Position numbers and translations under genes: made by a program. A DNA stretch of 64,000 bases, taken from assembly GCA_004762125.1 (NCBI GenBank), contig SIHQ01000001.1, positions 348,467 to 412,466 of the forward strand. Direction: 5' to 3'. Source of the stretch: Oceanospirillales bacterium (GTDB lineage Bacteria > Pseudomonadota > Gammaproteobacteria > Pseudomonadales > Endozoicomonadaceae). Shown one piece after another: positions 20,172 through 30,619 of this stretch. The notes beneath the pieces were generated by a model. That model searched no databases. It saw only the letters and a program-made list of their open reading frames with translations, and was not told where the DNA came from. The number at the start of each line of letters is the position of its first letter. Positions within the stretch are counted from its first letter, which is position 1.

Positions 20172-20269
20172 AAACACTGCCTCTACATCCTTTTTATAGA
20201 GATTCAATTCAAAATCGTTTCTCTATAAATTTAATCTGGTCTTGGCCAAATGGACAGTAGAGACAAGCA

Positions 20270-20662
20270 TTAATTCTTCTCGTCAATCTCGACTGCGGTA
20301 GAGTCTATCACAGGAGAATCGCTCTCGATAGCCCCTTCTGAAGCACTTCCCGCAGAAAGTGGCGCATCACCTGCAGGCACTACTTCTTCAATAATTACCG
20401 CCGGCACACCAGCATCAGAGACGCTATCAGCCGTCTGTCTAGCAACCATTGCCAGACTAAAACTTGTCACAAAAAAGATGACCGCAAAAACCGCAGTGGT
20501 ACGACTCATAAAGGAGCCAGTACCCTCGCTGCCGAACACCGTCTGTGACGCACCGGAACCAAAACTGGCACCAGCTTCCGCACCCTTGCCCTGCTGCAGA
20601 AGGATCAGACCGATCACAGCAGCAGCAGCAAGAACATGAACAATAAGAATTATAGTTTCCAT
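20270..20662 (-). CDS. secG: protein translocase subunit SecG
   Basis: Small subunit of the SecYEG channel. Two transmembrane helices (about residues 2-22 and 53-73) flank the conserved cytoplasmic LLQQGKGAEAGASFGSGASQ. A long acidic C-terminal tail ends in DEKN. The ATG at 20662 has AGGA five bases upstream; an overlapping GTG at 20665 is less likely. It starts right after the tpiA stop, so the two are co-transcribed. 130 residues. Confidence 0.95.
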   Translation of the reverse strand: METIILIVHVLAAAAVIGLILLQQGKGAEAGASFGSGASQTVFGSEGTGSFMSRTTAVFAVIFFVTSFSLAMVARQTADSVSDAGVPAVIIEEVVPAGDAPLSAGSASEGAIESDSPVIDSTAVEIDEKN

Positions 20663-20664
20663 CA

Positions 20665-21411
20665 CTATCCTGCAGCGTGACAGATCGCCTGGAACTCTGC
20701 TGCAACCAGGGAGGCTCCGCCTACCAGGCCGCCATCAACATCAGGCAGTGCAATCAGTTCAACAGCATTTGCTGCTTTCATACTGCCACCGTACAAAATA
20801 CGGGTTTTAGCAGCCATTGCTTCATCGCGCTCTGCCAGCAGAGTACGAATTGCAGCGTGAACTTCCTGCGCCTGTTCTGGCGTTGCAGTCAAACCGGTTC
20901 CAATAGCCCATACAGGCTCATAAGCGATCACAAAATTTGCCAGACGCTCCGGACCAGCAGTCCGCAGCACAGCTTCCACCTGAGTAGCTACCACTTTCAT
21001 GGTATCACCGCTTTCGCGCTCTTCCAGAGTTTCACCTACACAGAGGATAGGTGCAATACCTGAATCAACAAGAGCACAAAATTTCGCAGCAACTTGCTCA
21101 TCGGTTTCACCGTAAATGGCGCGACGCTCAGAATGACCAATGACCACGTATTCAATACCGAGATCCTTGACCATCAAAGGCGAGATTTCACCAGTATAAG
21201 CGCCAGAAGTTTTGTCAGAAGCATTCTGCAAACCAACCTTTACTGCAGTACCAGCTAACTGCTCGAGAACGGAGTGTGCATACACAGCGGGAGGGCATAC
21301 CAGCACTTCCGCCTGAGTATTCAAACCTGAAACCAAACCTTCAAGCAACTTGCGGTTGGTTTCCAGAGAGCCATTCATCTTCCAATTTCCGGCTACCAGT
21401 GGCTTACGCAT
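20665..21411 (-). CDS. tpiA: triosephosphate isomerase
   Basis: Interconverts dihydroxyacetone phosphate and glyceraldehyde 3-phosphate. TIM barrel of 248 residues from the ATG at 21411 (GAGGTGA upstream; the GTG at 21420 overlaps that site). Catalytic K11 is in GNWKMNG, H93 in IGHSERR and E165 in AYEPVWAIGTG. The phosphate loop near GGSMKAANA and DGGLVGGASL closes the barrel. Linked to secG downstream. Confidence 0.97.
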   Translation of the reverse strand: MRKPLVAGNWKMNGSLETNRKLLEGLVSGLNTQAEVLVCPPAVYAHSVLEQLAGTAVKVGLQNASDKTSGAYTGEISPLMVKDLGIEYVVIGHSERRAIYGETDEQVAAKFCALVDSGIAPILCVGETLEERESGDTMKVVATQVEAVLRTAGPERLANFVIAYEPVWAIGTGLTATPEQAQEVHAAIRTLLAERDEAMAAKTRILYGGSMKAANAVELIALPDVDGGLVGGASLVAAEFQAICHAAG

Positions 21412-21837
21412 GATACTCACCTCTACGTTCGCGAGGACGGGATAGTAACTCAGGAATAGGCATTATACAACTGAGGCCCAGACCCGCCCTGGCGTTTTAA
21501 TACAGCAAAAAAAATAATTCCCGGCAGCACAAATATTCAATCACCGCGGGCTGAAAACATCTTAATTATCTCTATGAAAAAGAGCTAGTGAAATTAGCAC
21601 AAATACCGCTATTTCAAGGGCTACGGAGCGAACGCCTGTTAACTTTTGATCACTTAAATTACTCTCTGTTTTTCTCGGATAACAGAAGTTCAACTTGTCT
21701 AAAAACACGCCATCCTCCCACATGAACGCAAGGAGAACAAAGTTCTATCAGAGTATTATTTTTGTACTTTCGTTTGATTATTGAAAATATCAGCTTGGTC
21801 AGATACAGACTTAAACAGCCTGTACCTGAAAGTCATC
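21412..21837 (-). other. tpiA upstream region / glmM downstream region
   Basis: About 425 bases without a gene. A perfect minus-strand TATAAT (21467-21462), some 50 bases before tpiA, is a plausible -10 element, but no -35 box fits. I found no clear glmM terminator here. Confidence 0.4.
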
Positions 21838-23175
21838 TCAGGACATTTCCTGTCCAACTACAGCAGCCAAAGATTCAGCATGTTTTCGAACTTCATCAGC
21901 ATGCTCGCCTTCGACCATTACACGAATTACAGGTTCGGTACCAGACGGACGCAGAAGCACACGTCCACGACCAGCCAGCTCCACCTCAGATTGCTTGACG
22001 GCTAAAACGATACCCTCAACCTTATCGGTATCTTTCTTTTCTTGAACCCGGACATTTATCATAGTCTGCGGGTATTTGGTCATACCTCCACGAAGTTCAG
22101 ACAGTTTTTTGCCAGAACGGACCATTGCCTTAATAACCTGAAGACCCGCAACAATGCCATCGCCGGTAGTGGACACATCGCGACAAATGATGTGACCCGA
22201 GGACTCACCACCAATGACCCAGTCTTTGGCAGTCATCACTTCATTCACATAACGATCACCCACTTTCGCACGGGCGAATGGAATACCAGCGTCTTCCAAC
22301 GCTTTCTCCATACCAAGGTTAGTCATCAAAGTACCAACGATCCCGCCTTTCAGCTCACCGTGAAGCTTTCGATCTATTGCGATAATAAACAACAGTTCAT
22401 CACCATCGATAATCTCACCCTTGTCATCCACCATAATGACTCGATCACCATCGCCATCAAAGGCAATACCGAAATCAGCACCACGGTCTTTTACCACTTC
22501 CGCCAATAGATCAGGTTGCGTTGAACCACAATCCTTATTGATATTGACACCATTCGGTTCAATACCAATAGCATGAACATTTGCGCCCAGCTCATGGAAC
22601 ACGGCTGGCCCCACCTGATAAGTCGCACCATGCCCTGCATCAACGACAATATTCATGCCACGCAGATCCAGAGGATAAGCCGTGCTGGCCTTGCAGTATT
22701 CAATATAACGACCGGCAGCATCATCCAGGCGTTTAACTTTACCCAACTCAGCGGACTCTACGACTTCAATCTCACCTTCCATCAGGGCTTCGATTTTAGC
22801 TTCCACATCGTCAGACAGCTTGGTACCAGAGCCAGAGAAGAATTTAATACCGTTGTCGTAGAAAGGGTTATGGGATGCACTAATAACAATTCCCGCTTGC
22901 CCGTTAAAAGTACGAGTCAGATAGGCAATAGCCGGTGTAGGCATTGGCCCAGTGAGACAGACATCAATTCCCGCAGCCGACAAACCTGCCTCAAGAGCAG
23001 ATTCAAACATGTAGCCAGAGATACGGGTATCCTTACCAATAATCACCTTACCCTCACCTTCAGCAGCAAGTACTTTACCCGCTGCCCAGCCAAGCTTCAG
23101 AACGAAGTCAGGTGTGATTGGAAATTCGCCGACTTTGCCACGAATACCGTCTGTGCCAAAAAATTTCCGGCTCAT
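21838..23175 (-). CDS. glmM: phosphoglucosamine mutase
   Basis: Converts glucosamine 6-phosphate to glucosamine 1-phosphate for UDP-GlcNAc, the precursor of peptidoglycan and lipopolysaccharide. 445 residues with the four domains of phosphohexomutases. The N-terminal FFGTDGIRG is present, as is the phosphorylated serine S101 in ISASHNP. The magnesium loop is [12 protein letters not shown], and the C-terminal sugar-phosphate loop is [16 protein letters not shown]. Follows folP in the conserved ftsH-folP-glmM order. Confidence 0.97.
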   Translation of the reverse strand: MSRKFFGTDGIRGKVGEFPITPDFVLKLGWAAGKVLAAEGEGKVIIGKDTRISGYMFESALEAGLSAAGIDVCLTGPMPTPAIAYLTRTFNGQAGIVISASHNPFYDNGIKFFSGSGTKLSDDVEAKIEALMEGEIEVVESAELGKVKRLDDAAGRYIEYCKASTAYPLDLRGMNIVVDAGHGATYQVGPAVFHELGANVHAIGIEPNGVNINKDCGSTQPDLLAEVVKDRGADFGIAFDGDGDRVIMVDDKGEIIDGDELLFIIAIDRKLHGELKGGIVGTLMTNLGMEKALEDAGIPFARAKVGDRYVNEVMTAKDWVIGGESSGHIICRDVSTTGDGIVAGLQVIKAMVRSGKKLSELRGGMTKYPQTMINVRVQEKKDTDKVEGIVLAVKQSEVELAGRGRVLLRPSGTEPVIRVMVEGEHADEVRKHAESLAAVVGQEMS

Positions 23176-23361
23176 AGTATTATCCTTAAAAACTATTGAA
23201 TCAGGTTCACTCTGAAGCGAGTATCTATATGCAGAAGAGACATCCGCTCATAAAAAAGCAGAGACTGGCGAACCCACAAAAACTGTAATTCTCTATTGTC
23301 ACACGACTTGCCACAGGGTTTAAGCCTACTAATTGTCCTATTAATGACAAAGCAGCCAACT

Positions 23362-24207
23362 CTATCCTGTTGAACGAACCGCATTTACCATCTTGATCGC
23401 ATCAACGGTTTCAGCCACATCATGAACCCGAATAATATTTGCACCGACCTGAGCCGCCATCACAGCTACAGCTAGACTGGCACTTAGGCGCCCTGCGTCA
23501 GGTTTATCCAACACTGCACCAATAAAGGATTTGCGAGACATACCAGCCAATACAGGATAGCCAAGATCACAGATACGCTTGAGATTCTTTAGAAGACTTA
23601 GATCATAGGCAGGCGTTTTACCAAACATCCCACCACCAAAGCCCGGATCCAGAACAATTCGATCTTGATCAATACCATTCAGCTCACAGACCTGAATCCG
23701 CTCCAGCAAGTAGTCACTGACATCCCGCACAACGTCACTATAGTGCGGAATAAAACTTGGCTCAGGCTGATCTACAAGAGAGTGCATCAAAACAACGGGT
23801 AGATCGGTTGCGGCCAACGCCTCCAACGCTCCCTCTCTGCGAAGAGCACGAACGTCATTGATCATACCAGCGCCCGCTTTAGCCGTTTCGGTAATGACCA
23901 GTGCTGAACTGGTATCAACAGAAACAATCTGATCAAAATTCTTACTCAGAACTTCAACTACTGGCAGAACACGCTCTAACTCTTGCTCAGAAGAGACAGC
24001 ACCCGTTGCTCCAGGGCGAGTAGACTCACCGCCTACATCAAGAATATCAACACCAGCCTCAACCATTTCTTCAGCCTTGGCCAGGATCTCATCCATACCC
24101 TGATAACGACTTCCTGAATAAAAAGAATCAGGAGTGACATTGAGAATACCCATCACCCTAGTCTGATCAAAAGTCAAAATAGTTCCAGCGCAGTTCAGCT
24201 TTTTCAT
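23362..24207 (-). CDS. folP: dihydropteroate synthase
   Basis: Condenses p-aminobenzoate with dihydropterin pyrophosphate in folate synthesis; the sulfonamide target. TIM barrel of 281 residues with RVMGILNVTPDSF, the pyrophosphate-binding DVGGESTRPGA, the DPGFGGGMFGK loop and the C-terminal IIRVHDV. It lies about 110 bases after ftsH, beyond the ftsH terminator. Nothing unusual seen. Confidence 0.97.
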   Translation of the reverse strand: MKKLNCAGTILTFDQTRVMGILNVTPDSFYSGSRYQGMDEILAKAEEMVEAGVDILDVGGESTRPGATGAVSSEQELERVLPVVEVLSKNFDQIVSVDTSSALVITETAKAGAGMINDVRALRREGALEALAATDLPVVLMHSLVDQPEPSFIPHYSDVVRDVSDYLLERIQVCELNGIDQDRIVLDPGFGGGMFGKTPAYDLSLLKNLKRICDLGYPVLAGMSRKSFIGAVLDKPDAGRLSASLAVAVMAAQVGANIIRVHDVAETVDAIKMVNAVRSTG

Positions 24208-24270
24208 AGTTCTACAGCCAAGCTATTTATTTTTCACGGAAAGTGAGTGTAGCGATAAAAATCTGGATAT

Positions 24271-24299
24271 AAAAAAAGGCAGGATATAAATCCTGCCTT
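24271..24299 (-). terminator. ftsH terminator
   Basis: A perfect 10-bp stem, AAGGCAGGAT with ATCCTGCCTT, closed by four bases; on the minus strand it runs into T7. Lies about 20 bases after the ftsH stop and separates it from folP. Confidence 0.92.
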
Positions 24300-24320
24300 C
24301 TCTTTAACTAGATCGAAAAA

Positions 24321-26306
24321 TCAGACTTCGCTGGCAGGACCACCCACAGAACCTTTATCTTCGCCCTTCTTATCAGCTTCATCCTTTTTCTCTTCAGGCT
24401 TATCTTCAGAAGAGCTGTCAGCCTTGGCATCGGTATCACCGTCACCTTTTGAAGAAGAATCAGAAGATTCTTTTGGAGGACGAGGCAGTTTGCCCTCCAT
24501 AATGTCATCAATCTGACCAGCATCAATCGTTTCATACTGCATCAGAGCATCAGCCATCACATCCAGCTTGCCGCGGTTTTCTTTCAGAATACGCTCAGCA
24601 GTGCCATAGCACTCATCGATAATGGCTCGTACTTCCTGGTCAATCACTTTGGACGTTTCACCAGAAATATTCATACCTCCGCCACCATTGCCATAGCTCT
24701 TGCCAAGGAACACTTCACCCTCTTCAGCATCATACTGAAGTGGCCCAAGCTTCTCGGAAAGCCCCCACTTAGTCACCATGCTACGAGCGATCTGGGAAGC
24801 ACGCTGAATGTCATTAGACGCACCAGTAGTCACACCTGACTTACCCAGTGTCAGCTCTTCAGCAATACGACCACCGTACAATGAACAAATCTGACTCATC
24901 AACCCTTCTTTACTCTGACTGTAACGATCTTCCTCTGGCAGGAACATGGTGACGCCCAAAGCACGTCCACGTGGAATGATACTTACCTTATAGACAGGAT
25001 CATGATCTGGAACCATACGACCAACGATAGCGTGACCGGCTTCATGATAGGCCGTATTACGCTTTTCTTTGTCGTTCATCACCATGGATTTGCGCTCGGC
25101 ACCCATCATGATTTTATCTTTAGCCAGTTCAAACTCTCTCATGCCTACAGTGCGCTTATCACCACGAGCCGTGAACAACGCAGCCTCATTCACCAGATTA
25201 GACAGATCCGCACCAGAGAAACCAGGCGTACCACGGGCAATAACCTCAGGCTCTACGTCGTCTGAAATAGGCACTTTACGCATATGCACTTTCAGAATCT
25301 GCTCACGACCACGAATGTCCGGCAGGCCAACAACCACCTGGCGGTCAAAACGACCTGGACGCAGCAATGCAGGGTCAAGAACATCCGGACGGTTTGTAGC
25401 TGCAATTACAATTACACCGGCGTTTCCTTCAAAGCCATCCATTTCAACCAGCAACTGGTTCAGTGTCTGCTCACGCTCATCGTGACCACCACCCATACCA
25501 GCACCACGGTGACGACCTACCGCATCGATCTCATCGATGAAGATAATGCAAGGCGCCTGCTTCTTGGCTTGTTCGAACATGTCACGAACACGGGACGCAC
25601 CCACACCCACAAACATTTCTACGAAGTCAGAACCTGAGATGGTAAAGAACGGCACCTTGGCTTCACCTGCAATAGCTTTCGCTATCAGGGTCTTACCAGT
25701 GCCTGGAGGACCTACCATCAGGACACCACGAGGAATACGACCACCAAGACGCTGGAACTTGCCAGGATCTTTCAGGAAGTCGACCAGTTCCTGCACATCT
25801 TCTTTGGCTTCTTCCACACCCGCCACATCGGCAAAGGTAGTTTTGATCTGATCTTCAGACAGCAATCGTGCTTTAGACTTACCAAAGCTCATGGGACCAC
25901 CTTTTCCTCCACCGCCACCTTGCATCTGTCGCATAAAGAACATGAAGACAGCAAGAATGACCAGAATCGGGAAGCTGGCCACCAGCAACTGAGTCCAGAT
26001 ACTTTGCTTTTCAATCGGTTTGGATTCGATCTGCACGTTAGCACGCAACAGCTCGTCCATCAGTTGATTGTCGGGCACAGCCGGCGGCAGGTTAGTTTCA
26101 AAGCGTTCGTTGTTACTCATGTAACCGGTAATGGTAAAACCATCAATAACAACTTTGTTAACCTGTCGATTTTCCACACTGCTTACGAACTCTGAATAGC
26201 TGAGTTTCTGTGTGGATGACTGCATGCCATCGAAATTTTTAAAAACGGTCAGCAGCACAAGGGCAATAATGACCCACAAAATTAAATTTTTTGCCATATC
26301 ATTCAT
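24321..26306 (-). CDS. ftsH: ATP-dependent zinc metalloprotease FtsH
   Basis: Hexameric inner-membrane AAA+ protease that removes misassembled membrane proteins, sigma-32 and LpxC. 661 residues. An N-terminal transmembrane helix (about 7-23), a periplasmic domain, and a second helix (about 106-125) come first. The AAA+ module has Walker A GPPGTGKT (199-206), Walker [10 protein letters not shown] and the second region of homology. The zinc site is HEAGH (421-425). The tail is acidic, Ser/Asp/Lys-rich. The ATG at 26306 has GGGTGG upstream and gives [10 protein letters not shown], the start seen in Pseudomonas. dnaK and grpE, regulated by FtsH through sigma-32, lie 14 kb away. Confidence 0.97.
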   Translation of the reverse strand: MNDMAKNLILWVIIALVLLTVFKNFDGMQSSTQKLSYSEFVSSVENRQVNKVVIDGFTITGYMSNNERFETNLPPAVPDNQLMDELLRANVQIESKPIEKQSIWTQLLVASFPILVILAVFMFFMRQMQGGGGGKGGPMSFGKSKARLLSEDQIKTTFADVAGVEEAKEDVQELVDFLKDPGKFQRLGGRIPRGVLMVGPPGTGKTLIAKAIAGEAKVPFFTISGSDFVEMFVGVGASRVRDMFEQAKKQAPCIIFIDEIDAVGRHRGAGMGGGHDEREQTLNQLLVEMDGFEGNAGVIVIAATNRPDVLDPALLRPGRFDRQVVVGLPDIRGREQILKVHMRKVPISDDVEPEVIARGTPGFSGADLSNLVNEAALFTARGDKRTVGMREFELAKDKIMMGAERKSMVMNDKEKRNTAYHEAGHAIVGRMVPDHDPVYKVSIIPRGRALGVTMFLPEEDRYSQSKEGLMSQICSLYGGRIAEELTLGKSGVTTGASNDIQRASQIARSMVTKWGLSEKLGPLQYDAEEGEVFLGKSYGNGGGGMNISGETSKVIDQEVRAIIDECYGTAERILKENRGKLDVMADALMQYETIDAGQIDDIMEGKLPRPPKESSDSSSKGDGDTDAKADSSSEDKPEEKKDEADKKGEDKGSVGGPASEV

Positions 26307-26552
26307 AGGGCCACCCTCACGTGAGCGTACTCAAGCCTGCAGCGAACATTAGTTAAGGGCATAATTACCGGCTCTGCTCTCTCTTTATGGTTAATCCTCA
26401 TCTTCTACCATACACGATTGAAGATACAGGTGACAGTCGTCGATGGTTGAATGGAACCGTAGAAAAACACTATAGCTCCATGTTCATATTACGTCGAAAA
26501 AGCTGCATTGGATTCCGGCGTAACCTATGTTTTTTTATAAATCACATATCAC

Positions 26553-27173
26553 TCAACCCAAGAAGTTTCTGGCTAGCAAAAAAACTTCACGTGAACGGGC
26601 TCTTGAAGAATCCGGTTTACGGGTGATCACTTTCTGGAATGATGTTTTCATATCCTTGTGATACTCCTGATAGCCTTCCCCCTGAAAAGTCTTGGTCAGA
26701 AAACTACCATTTTTTTTCAACACCTGCCTGGACAAATCCAGAGCCAGCTCAGCCAGATAAATAGCTTTAGGCTGATCTACTGTCAGTGATCCACTCATAT
26801 TGGGGGCCATATCGGAAATTACAAGGTCCACCTTATCACTACCAATCGCTTCAAGAATTTTTTCCAGCACAGCTTCTTCAGTGAAATCTCCCTGAATAAA
26901 ATCAACACCGGGCAAAGGATCCATGGGAAGAATGTCAGAAGCAACCAGTCTTCCATGATTCCCCACCAGTTCAGCCGCAACCTGAGACCAGCCACCAGGA
27001 GCTGCACCTAGGTCCACAACTTTCATTCCCGGCTTGATCAACTTGTCCTTTTCCTGAATCTCTTTCAGCTTATAGCTGGCCCTCGAACGAAAACCATCGT
27101 CCTGGGACTGCTTAACATACTTGTCATCAAAATGCTCTTTAAGCCAGGAAGCACTGCTTTTGGATCGTGACAT
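26553..27173 (-). CDS. rlmE: 23S rRNA (uridine-2'-O)-methyltransferase RlmE
   Basis: Heat-shock methyltransferase that modifies U2552 in the 23S A-loop, a late step in 50S assembly. 206 residues. The SAM motif is [15 protein letters not shown]. The K-D-K-E catalytic tetrad is visible: the lysine in [11 protein letters not shown], the aspartate in [13 protein letters not shown], the lysine in FLTKTFQG and the glutamate in [10 protein letters not shown]. Divergent from yhbY and upstream of ftsH, the standard arrangement. Confidence 0.97.
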   Translation of the reverse strand: MSRSKSSASWLKEHFDDKYVKQSQDDGFRSRASYKLKEIQEKDKLIKPGMKVVDLGAAPGGWSQVAAELVGNHGRLVASDILPMDPLPGVDFIQGDFTEEAVLEKILEAIGSDKVDLVISDMAPNMSGSLTVDQPKAIYLAELALDLSRQVLKKNGSFLTKTFQGEGYQEYHKDMKTSFQKVITRKPDSSRARSREVFLLARNFLG

Positions 27174-27411
27174 TTAAATCTGTTACCTAAGGTACTCAAT
27201 ATTGATAGGTATGGAGAATAAAGTAGAATACTGGACTTTTGAGCAGCAGTTTCCAAGACGGTACATACCAATAATACGTACTGGGCATCGCGAACCTACA
27301 ATTACCAGACTGAATAACTGGTAAAATTACAATTCGCTTACATACTGCTACCCGGTTGTCATGGCTGTATACAACCGGCAGTCATTACATCCAGCCTCAG
27401 GATTTTACATC

Positions 27412-27717
27412 ATGAGCATTAGTTCCGAGAAAAAAAGACACTTTCGTTCCTTGGGCCATAAACTGAAACCGGTTGTCATGGTCGCGGGAAAAGGCATAAG
27501 TGATAACGTTATCGAAGAAACCCGCCGCGCCCTTCATGACCATGAACTCATCAAGGTGAAGTTTTCCGTAGGTGAGCGCGAAGTGAAGCAAGCCGCTATC
27601 GAAGAGCTGGTGAAAAAGACTCAGTCCGAGTTAATTCAGATCATTGGCAGCATTGCATTGATGTATAAAGAGAACAAGGATGCCAAACCAAATCTGTCTA
27701 ATGTAAAGTCATTCTGA
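27412..27717 (+). CDS. yhbY: CRM-domain ribosome-associated RNA-binding protein YhbY
   Basis: Single CRM domain protein that binds pre-50S particles. I start at the ATG at 27412 (MSISSEKKRHFRSLGHKLKP, 101 residues), which matches the family. The longer frame from 27361 adds 17 residues with no counterpart. The GxxG RNA loop is VMVAGKGISDNVIEE, followed by HELIKVKF. Divergent from rlmE with a shared promoter region of about 240 bases. Confidence 0.95.
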   Translation: MSISSEKKRHFRSLGHKLKPVVMVAGKGISDNVIEETRRALHDHELIKVKFSVGEREVKQAAIEELVKKTQSELIQIIGSIALMYKENKDAKPNLSNVKSF

Positions 27718-27721
27718 TAAT

Positions 27722-27753
27722 AATCAGGCAGTGTTCACAACACTGCCTGATTT
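27722..27753 (+). terminator. yhbY terminator
   Basis: A 14-bp perfect stem (27722-27735 with 27739-27752) around the loop CAC, directly after the yhbY stop; only TTT follows. Stem strength makes termination likely. Confidence 0.8.
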
Positions 27754-28299
27754 CTACCCACATCAGGCAAGATTTCTATCTATTTTAATAAAACTCTTCG
27801 CCATGATCACAAAATCACCGTCAGAAGCGTCAGTACAACCTGCCGTTTTGACGCCAATACCCGACTCCGGTATTACGTATTAGTAGTTGGCATGAGCATT
27901 AACAGAAACCTCACTCAACAGTTAATAGTAGAGAAAAGTTATTTTAGTAAGTAGATGTTTCTTTTCATAAAAAACACAAAAAACACAAAAAACACAAAAA
28001 ACACAAAAGTTCAAGATTAGAAGCGCTCAACAAAAATAGCTCCATATTGAATAAATAAACAGACTGTTAGAAGGCTGAGTTTTATTATCAAAGAATTACA
28101 AATTTCTTTATCTCACCGCTCAACCTGTACGATTCGGATGGCTGATAACATTATTCCGGTACACTAAGAGAACTCTCAAGCTAAAGCCTATTCCTGTCGC
28201 AATACTGCCTGGGTTATTATTTTTTCCTTCAATTAATGAACTAATAAGATTCTTTACTATCTAATTGGTTAATCTTTTATAGTCACGAAAGTAATAAAA
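27754..28299. other. A+T-rich intergenic region before an accessory gene
   Basis: About 545 bases, clearly more A+T-rich than the housekeeping genes on either side. It contains the 9-bp A-rich repeat (listed). No open frame of note. It probably carries the promoter of the following gene, but many A+T-rich hexamers make a specific call unsafe. Confidence 0.5.
27969..28004. repeat. four tandem copies of AAAAAACAC
   Basis: Four exact 9-base copies, followed by a further AAAA. On the minus strand it is a T/G-rich tract. Such short arrays change copy number by slippage. It lies about 300 bases before the accessory gene at 28300, so it is not obviously in its promoter. Confidence 0.95.
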
Positions 28300-30000
28300 A
28301 TGAGTCCATACAAATTATTACAGGCATTTTGCTCTATCGGCCTTTTATTGAGCAATTCACAGAGCTTTTCCAGCACAGAACCACAATTTTTTTTTAATCA
28401 CGAGCTTGCTGAGAATACATCACAAGAATCTGCTTTAACCTGGTTTCTTGCTACTCAAAGCATCAGCCCCAGTACAGAACCATTAAAAGTGATATTAACA
28501 ACTCACGATTTTCTGCACGATGGCTATCTGGGGTTTCTGAAAAATCTTTTTGAAACTGTTAAAAAAAGCCCTCAAAAACCTGAAATAAAACTGGTAATAC
28601 AAGCACCTTTAAGAATATTTCATTATGAGAGTGAGCTTTCAAAAATAAGCAGAGATACATTCATCAACAGACTTGATAGATTCGGCCTGTTAGATCAGCC
28701 TGTCTATTTTTCTTCTGATGACTTCGAGCACTTATTTTTACTTGATGTCGAAAATGCAACTATCCATAAGCATAAAATACCAGAGGCTGATCTGACACTA
28801 AGTATCGCCCATCATTTTAACCCAAACCCTATTTTGAAACGATTCCCTAACCCACTTCATATAGGTTGGATTGATACAGAAAGCCATTTCAGTGGAATTT
28901 GTACGACAGATTTTTTTTCATCTTTTTGCTTACCTTACCTTCAAGGATTCGGTAATAACTCTCTTGGTATTTTAAAAGATTCCACTATGGATTCTGATGT
29001 TTATCTCACAGTTCAATCAAAGAAGAGCTATCAACAAAAAATTCTCGATGAGATAATCACCGAACACCCCGATTTTATTAAGCAGCTAACTCATTCAGAT
29101 TATTCTGAAACACTCAATACACCATCTTCTAGCATAATTCCTTTTTTCTATACCTATTCACACGATAAAAATTCTGAGTCCTTGCTCGAATACATTACTT
29201 TTATTGCTAGCATTACTCCTGATGATTGGTCATACCTGCCGTTTATCATTCATAAAAACCATTTTGATTATCTGAATGACAAAAAAAACTGGATAGCAAC
29301 CATTTTAGAGAAGCAAGGTTTGTCTGTTTCTTTCGATGACGATACCACCCGAAAAACATCTGCCACCGGAAAGCACATAGCACTGATAAAAAAGCCCTAT
29401 CTAAAAAAACACCACTTAAATCTATTACAAGATATGTCAGAGCCTATCTGGGGAATATCCAGCCACAACAGTTTGATTGAGGCAATTGGACATAAAAAAA
29501 TTCCGTTTTTCCTTTCAAACGAATGGAATCCGAACAACAAAACTTGTTTATTTAATGACGAAATACAAAATTCAACCAGAAATAAAATCGATTTCTCTGA
29601 TTTCTTTCAAAATTCGTTTTCGCTATATGATTATGATTTTTACGTAATGGATAGCAGATCAAACATACCTGTCTTCGAGGCAATCGATAAATTTCAAACT
29701 CGTAAAGCAGCTTTAGGTCATTATGATCAGATCGAAGAAAAGGCTAATTTACTGAGCAAGCTAATACCATCAGCAACACCCTTGGTGTTCAGTGTATTAA
29801 ACGCAGCAGAATGGCTGAAGGCTGGGAATTCTTTTAACTGCCCACTACTAACGAATGCGTCTGACGAGTTATGTCGGATAAAACATATCATCGAGGCTCT
29901 GAAAGATACACAAAGAAAAGTGTCTACCAGTGAAATTATCGAACAAATTAAAAAAGTAAAAGACCCGATTATCAGGGACATGCTTGAGAGACAATTTTAA
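28300..30000 (+). CDS. exported protein of unknown function (566 residues)
   Basis: Function not recognised. The first 25 residues look like a signal peptide (LLQAFCSIGLLLSNSQSFSS). The rest is soluble, with two apparent halves joined near residue 350. The second half contains GISSHNSLIEAIGHKKIPFF, a pattern I associate with the nucleotide-sugar side of GT-B glycosyltransferase-like proteins in intracellular bacteria; this is a weak hint only. Base composition is much more A+T-rich than in the surrounding genes, and the gene interrupts the normal yhbY-greA adjacency, so lateral acquisition is likely. The ribosome binding site is poor (GAAAG about ten bases before the ATG). Confidence 0.75.
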   Translation: MSPYKLLQAFCSIGLLLSNSQSFSSTEPQFFFNHELAENTSQESALTWFLATQSISPSTEPLKVILTTHDFLHDGYLGFLKNLFETVKKSPQKPEIKLVIQAPLRIFHYESELSKISRDTFINRLDRFGLLDQPVYFSSDDFEHLFLLDVENATIHKHKIPEADLTLSIAHHFNPNPILKRFPNPLHIGWIDTESHFSGICTTDFFSSFCLPYLQGFGNNSLGILKDSTMDSDVYLTVQSKKSYQQKILDEIITEHPDFIKQLTHSDYSETLNTPSSSIIPFFYTYSHDKNSESLLEYITFIASITPDDWSYLPFIIHKNHFDYLNDKKNWIATILEKQGLSVSFDDDTTRKTSATGKHIALIKKPYLKKHHLNLLQDMSEPIWGISSHNSLIEAIGHKKIPFFLSNEWNPNNKTCLFNDEIQNSTRNKIDFSDFFQNSFSLYDYDFYVMDSRSNIPVFEAIDKFQTRKAALGHYDQIEEKANLLSKLIPSATPLVFSVLNAAEWLKAGNSFNCPLLTNASDELCRIKHIIEALKDTQRKVSTSEIIEQIKKVKDPIIRDMLERQF

Positions 30001-30011
30001 ACTAAAAATGC

Positions 30012-30046
30012 GGCTCAACTAACCTGCTTGCCAAGGTAGTTGAGCC
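30012..30046 (-). terminator. greA terminator (beyond a tandem repeat)
   Basis: A 10-bp stem GGCTCAACTA (30012-30021) with TAGTTGAGCC (30037-30046), extended by CCT/AGG inside. On the minus strand it is followed by GCATTTTTAG. This orientation fits the end of carAB-greA transcription; on the plus strand no T-run follows, though it may also fold in the transcript of the unknown gene. Confidence 0.75.
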
Positions 30047-30054
30047 CACTTACT

Positions 30055-30138
30055 ATTCAGATCAGAGCATTCAGATCAGAGCATTCAGATCAGAGCATTC
30101 AGATCAGAGCATTCAGATCAGAGCATTCAGATCAGAAC
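30055..30138. repeat. six tandem copies of a 14-bp repeat
   Basis: The unit ATTCAGATCAGAGC is repeated six times without spacers; only the last copy has one change (AGAAC for AGAGC). It lies between the greA stop and its terminator, so it would be transcribed in the 3' untranslated RNA. Each unit contains GATC. No spacers, so not a CRISPR array. Confidence 0.97.
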
Positions 30139-30142
30139 ATCA

Positions 30143-30619
30143 TCAAATGTAGCTTACTTTGTCAATCTCATACTCGACACTGCCAGAAGGTGTGTTAACA
30201 ACCACAACATCCCCTTCTTCCTTACCCACCAAAGCACGAGCAATAGGAGAATTCACAGAGATCTTGTTAATTTTGATGCTAGCCTCATCATCACCAACAA
30301 TCTTGTAAGTTACTTCTGCATCATTTTCAAGATTAATCAGTACGACAGTCACACCAAAAATAACTTTACCGCTTTGGGTAATACTGTGGATGTCTATCAC
30401 TTGCGCATTAGAGAGCTTACCCTCAATGTCGCTAATACGACCTTCAACAAAGCTCTGCTGTTCACGCGCAGCATGGTATTCCGCGTTCTCTTTGAGATCA
30501 CCCAGTTCTCGCGCCTCCGCGATTGCTTGAGAAATCTTAGGGCGAACCATAGATTTCAAGTGACTTACTTCATCGCGAAGGGCTTTCTCGCCCTCTACTG
30601 TCATTGGATATCGAATCAT
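30143..30619 (-). CDS. greA: transcription elongation factor GreA
   Basis: Rescues backtracked RNA polymerase by stimulating transcript cleavage through the secondary channel. The 158 residues are the family length. The N-terminal coiled coil carries the acidic tip in [20 protein letters not shown] (about 36-55). The C-terminal FKBP-like domain has [17 protein letters not shown]. Its start overlaps the carB stop by four bases (ATGA), so translation is coupled. Confidence 0.97.
   Translation of the reverse strand: MIRYPMTVEGEKALRDEVSHLKSMVRPKISQAIAEARELGDLKENAEYHAAREQQSFVEGRISDIEGKLSNAQVIDIHSITQSGKVIFGVTVVLINLENDAEVTYKIVGDDEASIKINKISVNSPIARALVGKEEGDVVVVNTPSGSVEYEIDKVSYI

Noticed and set aside
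30055..30138. CRISPR-like periodicity
   Set aside because: The 14-base units are directly adjacent with no spacers and no cas genes occur in the window.
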